From Mycogone perniciosa (Eukaryota; Ascomycota; Sordariomycetes; Hypocreales; Hypocreaceae), in assembly GCA_025331125.1 (NCBI GenBank), contig JAOALB010000059.1, positions 1-64,000 on the forward strand: 64,000 bases of DNA, in the 5' to 3' direction. The position numbers and the translations under genes were made by a program. Below, one piece after another: positions 57,297 through 64,000 of the stretch. How positions within the stretch are numbered: position 1 is the stretch's first letter; the number at the start of each line of letters is the position of its first letter. Under the pieces are notes generated by a model that was given only the letters and a program-made list of their open reading frames with translations, was not told the DNA's origin and ran no database searches.

Positions 57297-60200
57297 TTAA
57301 CGACTCTTGTTTAAAAGGCCATTAAAAATCCTAAATAATACTGCAAGTATATCCGCTGCAGTATCCTCTTTTAATAATCCTAATACTTTACCCTTTATTC
57401 TACCTCCTCGCTAAAGGCAAGATAATAATAGAGATAGTAATATAAGTAGAAGTAAAAATAAGGATAAAGTTAATAAAATAAAATAACTATATATTTATAT
57501 AAAGGAAGCCTTTTAATATATAGAAGCTAATTATATAAAATAAGAATAACGCTATTAATATCTAATTACTGAAAATGCTAGACTTTAATAAATAATCTAA
57601 TAACAGTAAATAATTATTATAAATTTATAAAATTAGGCCTTACCTGCTTTAAACCCTATACTAAACTATAAAGGAAATTGACTTTTAAGGGACTTAAAAG
57701 AGTCGCTTAAAATACAGCCCTTTAAACCTTTTAATAAAAGTACTATAGCACTTTAACTATTTCTTACTTAACTATATAACTATTTTACCTATTTTTTAAT
57801 TAACTTTAATATAAAAATTAATAAAGTCCTTTTAACTGCTAGTTAACTTAAAGGAAATGCTTTAAAGTAGTTTAAATTTATTTAAAGGGATTACTTTAAT
57901 AATAAAAATAAAGCTAATAAGTAAATACAGCTTATATTCGCTAATTATAATTAATTTAAGGAAGAATTAAAGAATATTTTTAATAATATTAGTAAAGAAT
58001 ATATTATAGAAAATAAACTTATAAACTTAATTTAAAAAAGAAAATACTCCGATTATATTATATACTTTAAAAATTACACTTTTAAAGTTAAATAGGGAAA
58101 CTTTACCTTTATTAAATACTTTTATAATAAATTTAAACTGGAAGTTAAAAGGGAAGTTTATAAATTCTTTTACAATAAAGGCATTACTAAGTTTATTAAA
58201 AAATATATAAATGCAGATAATTTACTTTATAAACTTTATTTAAATATAAAGAAAGGATACTAGTAATCTAAATAAGTTTATAAATATAATAGATATATAA
58301 ATTAAAGTAAAAAGCAATAAAAATATATTATTAGCTTTAATAATAAGAGATTTAGTTAAATAAATTTAAATGCTATTTAAAAGGGAAAGGCGAAAGTTAT
58401 TTATTATAACTATAATAAACTAAAATATATTTTAAAGGACTATAAAGCTTTATAAAAGCTAAGATTTAATAAACTTTAAAAGCCTGCGCTAAAACCTAGA
58501 TAAAAGGTTAATATAATTTCGAAAACTATTAATTATATATTACTTAGCTAGACTATATACTATAATAATAGCTGCTTTATTTATAAATCCAGTAAAAATA
58601 AAAATAGATAATATTTAAAATAACTTAAAAAGATATTTATAATACATTAAAAAGGATATTAATTAAGACCTAAATCTTTAATTTTTAAAGATATATTTAA
58701 AGAAAATAAAGTAAATAAGTATTTACTATACTTAGATAGTTTAATAAAATAAAACCTAAACTTTAACTATATAAAATTAAATAGGGATAATAATATTTTA
58801 AATAAATAAATAGTTACTGTAATTAACTATTAATATTTTAATTAAATTACTATAATTAATAAAAGATAAACTAACAACAGTAACTCTAATAATAAAAATA
58901 AAAATAACCCTTTATAATATAAACTATTACTATATAATACTATACCTTTAAAATTAAAAAATATATTACTTATAAACAGTAACCTTAAAGGTAAAATAAA
59001 TAAATATTACCTAAATTTAATTAAAAGAGTTACTATAAGTATATAATAAAATAAAATAAACCTATACTTATATAGACTGCTTTATATATAAAATAAAGTT
59101 AATAATAAAATAGCTATTAAAGCTATTTTAGCTGCTTTAACTATATATAAGGAACTAGTATATTTCCCTATATAAAGAGACTATACTGTAAATAACCCTA
59201 CCTATAAAGGGTATTATACTATATCCTAGGTTACTTATATTATATATACCTATATAATATATTTCTGTAAAAAAGTAAAATATAATATATTTCTAATTAA
59301 AATCTTATTTTACCCTGTAAAATAGGTATAGGATTATAAGGACTTAAAGGATATAAGTTTAAAGGATACTATATTTACTGCTAAAAGAAATTAATAAAAT
59401 AGCACTTTTACTATAATAAAAGGTTTAAATGCAATTAATAATATTATATAAAGTGTAATAGTTTAGAGTATATTATATATAAATAAAATAAGTTAAGGGA
59501 TTAATATATATAATAGGCTAATAATACTTTATTTACTATTAGACTATATATACTGCTAAAAAGATAAATATACTATTTACTTATAAAAAAAACTTTAAAA
59601 ATAGCGAATATAGAAATATATAAGGTATAAAACTACTTTAAAAGATAAAGAGATTAATTAGATTATAAAGGAGCTATATTAAAACTAGTTTAATTTCATT
59701 ACCTATAAAGGAACTGCTTATAATAAAAAAAGGTAGTATTTATTTTAAAGAACCTTAATTAACTGTAAAACTTATATAAAATAAAAAAAATTAAGAAATA
59801 ATTAATATTACCTGTAAAAGGGCTATAAAGTAGTAATTAATAAATTATATCTTTTAAAATATTAAATAATAAAAGTAATAATAAAGATTTACTATATTTT
59901 AAGTTAAAGATAATAGTTAAAGGATATCAGCTATATATATTAATAAATAGCAGAGTAATAGGCAATTTTATTGCACCTATAACTATAAATCGCTTATAGT
60001 TACCTTAAAAGGAGAAAACTAGACTATATTAACTTTATTAAGCAGAAAGAGGAGCCTTTATATATAATAATAGATAAGTTAAGTAAAAGACTGATTATTT
60101 TAAACTTAAAATTACTAAATATAAAGGAGTAGTTTTTTGCAATATAGTAAATATTAATAGGTATAATATTATTTTTAATTATCTTTAATTAAAATGTAAT

Positions 60201-63200
60201 AACTTTAATATTAACTGGGAGAATAGCTAGTTTTATTAGCGCAATAATAAAACTTCTTTAGCGATTAAAATTATTAAAAAGGCTTTAGCTGCAGGGCAGA
60301 AATCCTATATAAAACCTTTAAGTATATTAAAGAAAGGAACTAGGAAAGTTACCTGTAATTTAATTATAGAAATAATCTACCTAAAAGTAAGACTTAAATA
60401 AAGTAAAGGAAAAGATAAATAAATCCGAAAAATAATTGCCTTTTTATAGAAAGTATTTAATAATATTAATAAAATACTTAAAATAAAAAGCCTTAAAACG
60501 GCAGTATTACTAAAATAGCTATAAAATATCCTTAAAGAATACTAAAAGTACAATAAACTATTTAAAAAAACACTTAATATAAAACTACTAAAATATAGTT
60601 AATAGGACTATATAATTAAACTTAAAGATAATGCAAGCACTACCTTCTATAAGATTTATAATCTAAATAAAAAAGAGTTTAAAAGCTTATATAACTATTT
60701 AAATAATATACTAGCTAAAGGGTATATTTAACCCTTTTTATTAAAAGTAGGCTATTTTATTATATTTATATTAAAGAAAAAAGGTAAACTATAATTAATT
60801 ATAGATTACTAATAGTTTAATAAAGCTACTGTTAAAGATAAAACCTTATTACTATTAATTATAGAATTATAGGATAGACTATATAGGAAGAAATAGTTTA
60901 CAGCATTAAATCTTAAAGGCGCTTATAACCTTATCTAAATTAAAGAAGGATATAAATAAATAACTGTATTTTAAACTAAATATAGCTTATTTAAATACTT
61001 TATTATACCTTTTAATTTTACTAATACCCCTATAATATTTTAAAAGATAATTAATAATATATTAAAGGAGTATCTTAATATCTTTATAGTTATTTACCTA
61101 AATAATATTTTAATCTTTTTAAATACCTTTAAAGAATATAAAGTATATATCTATAAAGTATTATAAATACTATAAAATATTAAACTATTTATAGAATTAA
61201 AGAAATGTAAATTCTATATATAGAAAGTTACTTTTTTAAAGTATATTATTACTTTTAAAGAAATCTATATAGATTTATTAAAAGTATAAGCAGTAAAAGA
61301 CTAGCTTATACCTATAATAGTTAAAGAAATCTAAAGCTTTTTAAAATTTATTAACTATTATTAATAATTTATTAAAAACTATAAAAGTATTATATAAACT
61401 CTCTATAAATTTACTAAAAAAGATTAAAAGTTTCTATAAGCATTAAATATATAAAACGCCTTTAATAAACTTAAATAGCTTATTTTAAAAAAACCTATAT
61501 TTATTATATTTAACCTATTTAAAGAAACAGAAATTAAAATAAATGCTTTTAATTTTACTATAAAAGTTTAGTTTAGTTAAAAGGATAAAAACAGTAAGCT
61601 ATACTTTATTGCCTTGTACTTTAAAGCACTATATAGCGCAAAACTAAACTACTTAATATATAATAAAAAATTCCTTGCTATTATTTTTATATTTAAAGAA
61701 TAGTAATATTACCTATTAAAAGGAATATATAAGGTTAAGGTATATATTAACTATAAAAATATTATATACTTCGCGATAGTTTAATAACTCTTTAAAAGGC
61801 AGATTTACTATATAAAACACCTTTTAAAATTTAACTATATCCTGATTTACTAGAAAAGATTTAAAAATAGATAAGTAAATGCATTTAATAGATAAGCTGA
61901 CTATAATTAAAGAAAGATTAAATATATTAGGCAGATTTTAAAATAAACCTTTAAAGGATATTACTAATAAATAGCACTTTAAGCTATATATAAAGTATTT
62001 AATAATAATGCTATACTTTAATGCATTAAAGAGTATTATATTACTTAAAATAATAATAGATTTTTAAAAGATATAAAGTTTAATAAAAAAGGAACTTAAT
62101 AATAAAATAAAAAGATTTAGATTTTAAATAAACACTAGAAAAATATAGTTATAGAAGTTTATTAATACCTAGTATATAGATATAAAGGTATTTATAAAAC
62201 CTGCAAATAAGTATAAAAGTACTTTAAGTTTTAAAGGCTTAAAAAAGTAGTGCAAGATATTATTTCTCGCTATATAACTTATAAAATAGTTAAACCCTTA
62301 AAATATAAACTATATAGTAAACTTTAATTTTTACTAGTATTAAAGTAATTATAGGAATTAATTTTATTACACTTTATTATTAAACTACTATTATCTATTA
62401 AATTAAGATTAAAGATTAAATATAATAGTATTTTAATAATTATAGATTAATTTATTAAATACTTTTACTTTTTTATATATAAAAAAGTAATAAATGCAGA
62501 AACACTAGCTTATATATTTTTGCGACTTATTGCAGTTAATTATATAATTCTAGCTAAGATTATTTCTAATTAAGGATTAACCTTTACATTTAAATTCTAA
62601 TAAGCATTTATAAACCAGGTAAATATAAATTATAAGCTTAATACTATATACTATTTATAAATAAATAAATAAACAAAATGTATTAACTAGGTTATTAAAG
62701 CTTATTTAAGAAGTTATATTAATTTTAATTAAACTAATTAAGTAAAAAAGTTATTAATTATATAGATATCTTATAATAGCAATATTTTAAAGTTAACTAA
62801 ACTTAGCTTTGTATACGCTAACTATAGCTTTACGCTAGATATATATAAAGCGCTAAAGAAAGGCTTATATATTAATAAAGCATAAATTAAAGTTAAAGAT
62901 ATAAAGCAGTTATATAAGGAAATGCAGGTATACCTTTACTTTATATAAAAAAAAATAAAAAAGTATACCAATAAGTATAGATTAAAGGGACTAATCTTTA
63001 AAAAGGGAGATATAGTCTACCTATACTATTATTTGCTAAGAAAAAAGACTGTAAATATTAAAATAATACAATTAAGCAATAAATTAAATTTTAAGAAACT
63101 TAAACTTTACCTAGTTAAGAAGGTTATTTTAGAAGTTACTTATAAACTTATATTACTAGACAGTATTTAGATTTACCTAGTATTTTATATTTTATTATTT

Positions 63201-63480
63201 AAAAAAGTATTATAAAATAAATTAAAAAACAGATTAATTATAGATTTAATTAAAGTCTTAGCAGTTAAAAAAGAATATAAAGTTAAAGAAGTTAAGGCTA
63301 TAAAACTAGAAAATAATAAACGCTAATACCTAGTTAAATAGAAAAACTATAGAGAAGAATATAACTTTTAGGAACCTATAGAATATTTAAAGAATGCTTT
63401 AATGGAACTTTAATACTTCCACTAAAGTTTAAGTCTTTTAGCGGAAGGTTACCGAATACCGCGTTTTAATTAAATATATC
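57297..63480 (+). mobile_element. Chromodomain Ty3/Gypsy element, RIP-mutated, same family as 46398-54126
   Basis: The interior starts TTAACGACTCTTGTTTAAAAGG, whose last 20 bases are matched (with transitions) just inside the 5' LTR of the 46398-54126 element. On the + strand, reading through stops, there is a Retrotrans_gag-like part (57830-58200, NALKxFKFI*RDYF) and a degraded CCHC knuckle (58390-58440, YNYNKLKYILKDYK). Reverse transcriptase follows at 60600-61330, with YRDYIIKLKDNASTTFYKIY, DRLYRKK*FTALNLKGAYNL and VIYLNNILIFLNTFK. RNase H is at about 61500-61800, integrase at 61960-62750, and the chromodomain at 63250-63420. No 3' LTR is seen before the window ends; the pol end overlaps an antisense gene. 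Confidence 0.88.
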
Positions 63481-63956
63481 TATGTTACTAGAAAACTAAA
63501 TATTAATAACAGCCTTTAACTTAGCGCGTTTAAACTTATTTAACTTATTTAATAAATTAGCGCTATAATACAATATCTTAAATTTACGCGACTGCATTTA
63601 TAACTGCTGCTCGCAAAGATAATTTAATTGCATAAAACGCTTATTTATTAAAGCAGTTAATACTATTATCTATTACTACTATTCTAATAACTTATATTTA
63701 ATAGTGTACTCTTTATTCTTAATATACTCCTTTTTAGCCGCTAAATAATAAGCTATAAATATTAAAAATAACTTATAATAAGCTAAGGAGGATATGTACT
63801 AGCCGCTAAGGAAATGCTATTTCTATTATACGTTTTGCCTTAATAGGTATACTTTTTATAATAAAAGTAGCCTATAGCTATTTTGCAGGAAATACTATAC
63901 TTTTTATAAAATAAATATAGTATAATAAAGATACTAATAGTATTAATAATTAACAT
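63376..63956 (-). pseudogene. Second copy of the antisense, intron-containing accessory gene
   Basis: On the strand opposite to pol and just beyond the chromodomain, ATG at 63954-63956 opens exon 1. It reads MLIINTISIF... and then a Cys-containing part (SISCKIAIG, GKTYNRNSISLAA), one TAA within. An intron fits 63753-63799 (47 nt, GTACAT donor, ATAG acceptor, phase 1). Exon 2 then stays in one frame with RIP-type stops: YYLAAKKEYIKNKEYTIKYK, LINKRFMQLNYLCEQQL, NLLNKLNKFKRAKLKAVINI, SSNIDIFN. The last part aligns with LRSIDELDKAECRKVEAAIN and the following residues of the gene at 46921-47530, and the intron falls at the same place between Cys-rich and coiled-coil parts. The frame overlaps the chromodomain end and stops at 63376. 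Confidence 0.6.
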
Positions 63957-64000
63957 AGCTGCAGTATAATTCTGTAAGGACTCGGCAGGTTTAGAAACCT

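Overview
The window looks like a filamentous ascomycete (Pezizomycotina) chromosome. Three kinds of evidence support this: short spliceosomal introns of about 47-67 nt, fungal gene families (NACHT-WD40 and NACHT-ankyrin NLR-like proteins, an AA11 LPMO, a DUF3716-like relic), and very AT-rich retrotransposon blocks. In those blocks almost every change between paired copies is C-to-T or G-to-A, the signature of repeat-induced point mutation (RIP). No rRNA, complete tRNA, CRISPR array or bacterial feature was seen.

Layout. 1-12060: AT-rich block holding a Copia relic on the + strand (76 to about 6440), an unassigned AT-rich stretch, and the 3' half of a Gypsy relic on the - strand (9690-12060). 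12061-32940: mosaic of moderate GC with decayed or small genes: an ankyrin pseudogene cut by a TGTCGG-type LTR, a DUF3716-like relic, an AA11 LPMO pseudogene, a coiled-coil relic, two small divergent hypothetical genes, an apparently intact two-exon GFA-domain gene, a NACHT-WD40 (NWD) pseudogene, a Tc1/mariner relic and a spliced Myb/SANT-like gene with a frame break. 32941-39108: a full-length RIP-mutated Gypsy element with 162-bp LTRs and target duplication AACTG. 39109-45050: a hypothetical gene, a TDP2-like EEP nuclease pseudogene, a frameshifted conserved-hypothetical gene and a solo LTR (target duplication ACTTC). 45055 to about 55240: one NACHT-ankyrin pseudogene on the - strand, split by a 7.7-kb chromodomain Gypsy element (46398-54126, target duplication CTTTA). 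56332-64000: one LTR, then a second copy of the same Gypsy family in the opposite orientation, running off the window.

Interpretation. This is a transposon-dominated gene graveyard. Three NLR/ankyrin-type genes, one LPMO and one TDP2-like gene are broken by RIP-type stops, frameshifts, deletions or insertions. The GFA gene and possibly a few small hypotheticals remain open.

Most interesting: both chromodomain Gypsy copies carry, between pol and the 3' LTR and on the opposite strand to pol, the remains of a second gene. It has a Cys-rich first exon, a spliceosomal intron that keeps the reading frame, and a coiled-coil second exon with matching residues in the two copies. The Copia relic also has an antisense low-complexity reading frame in the equivalent place.
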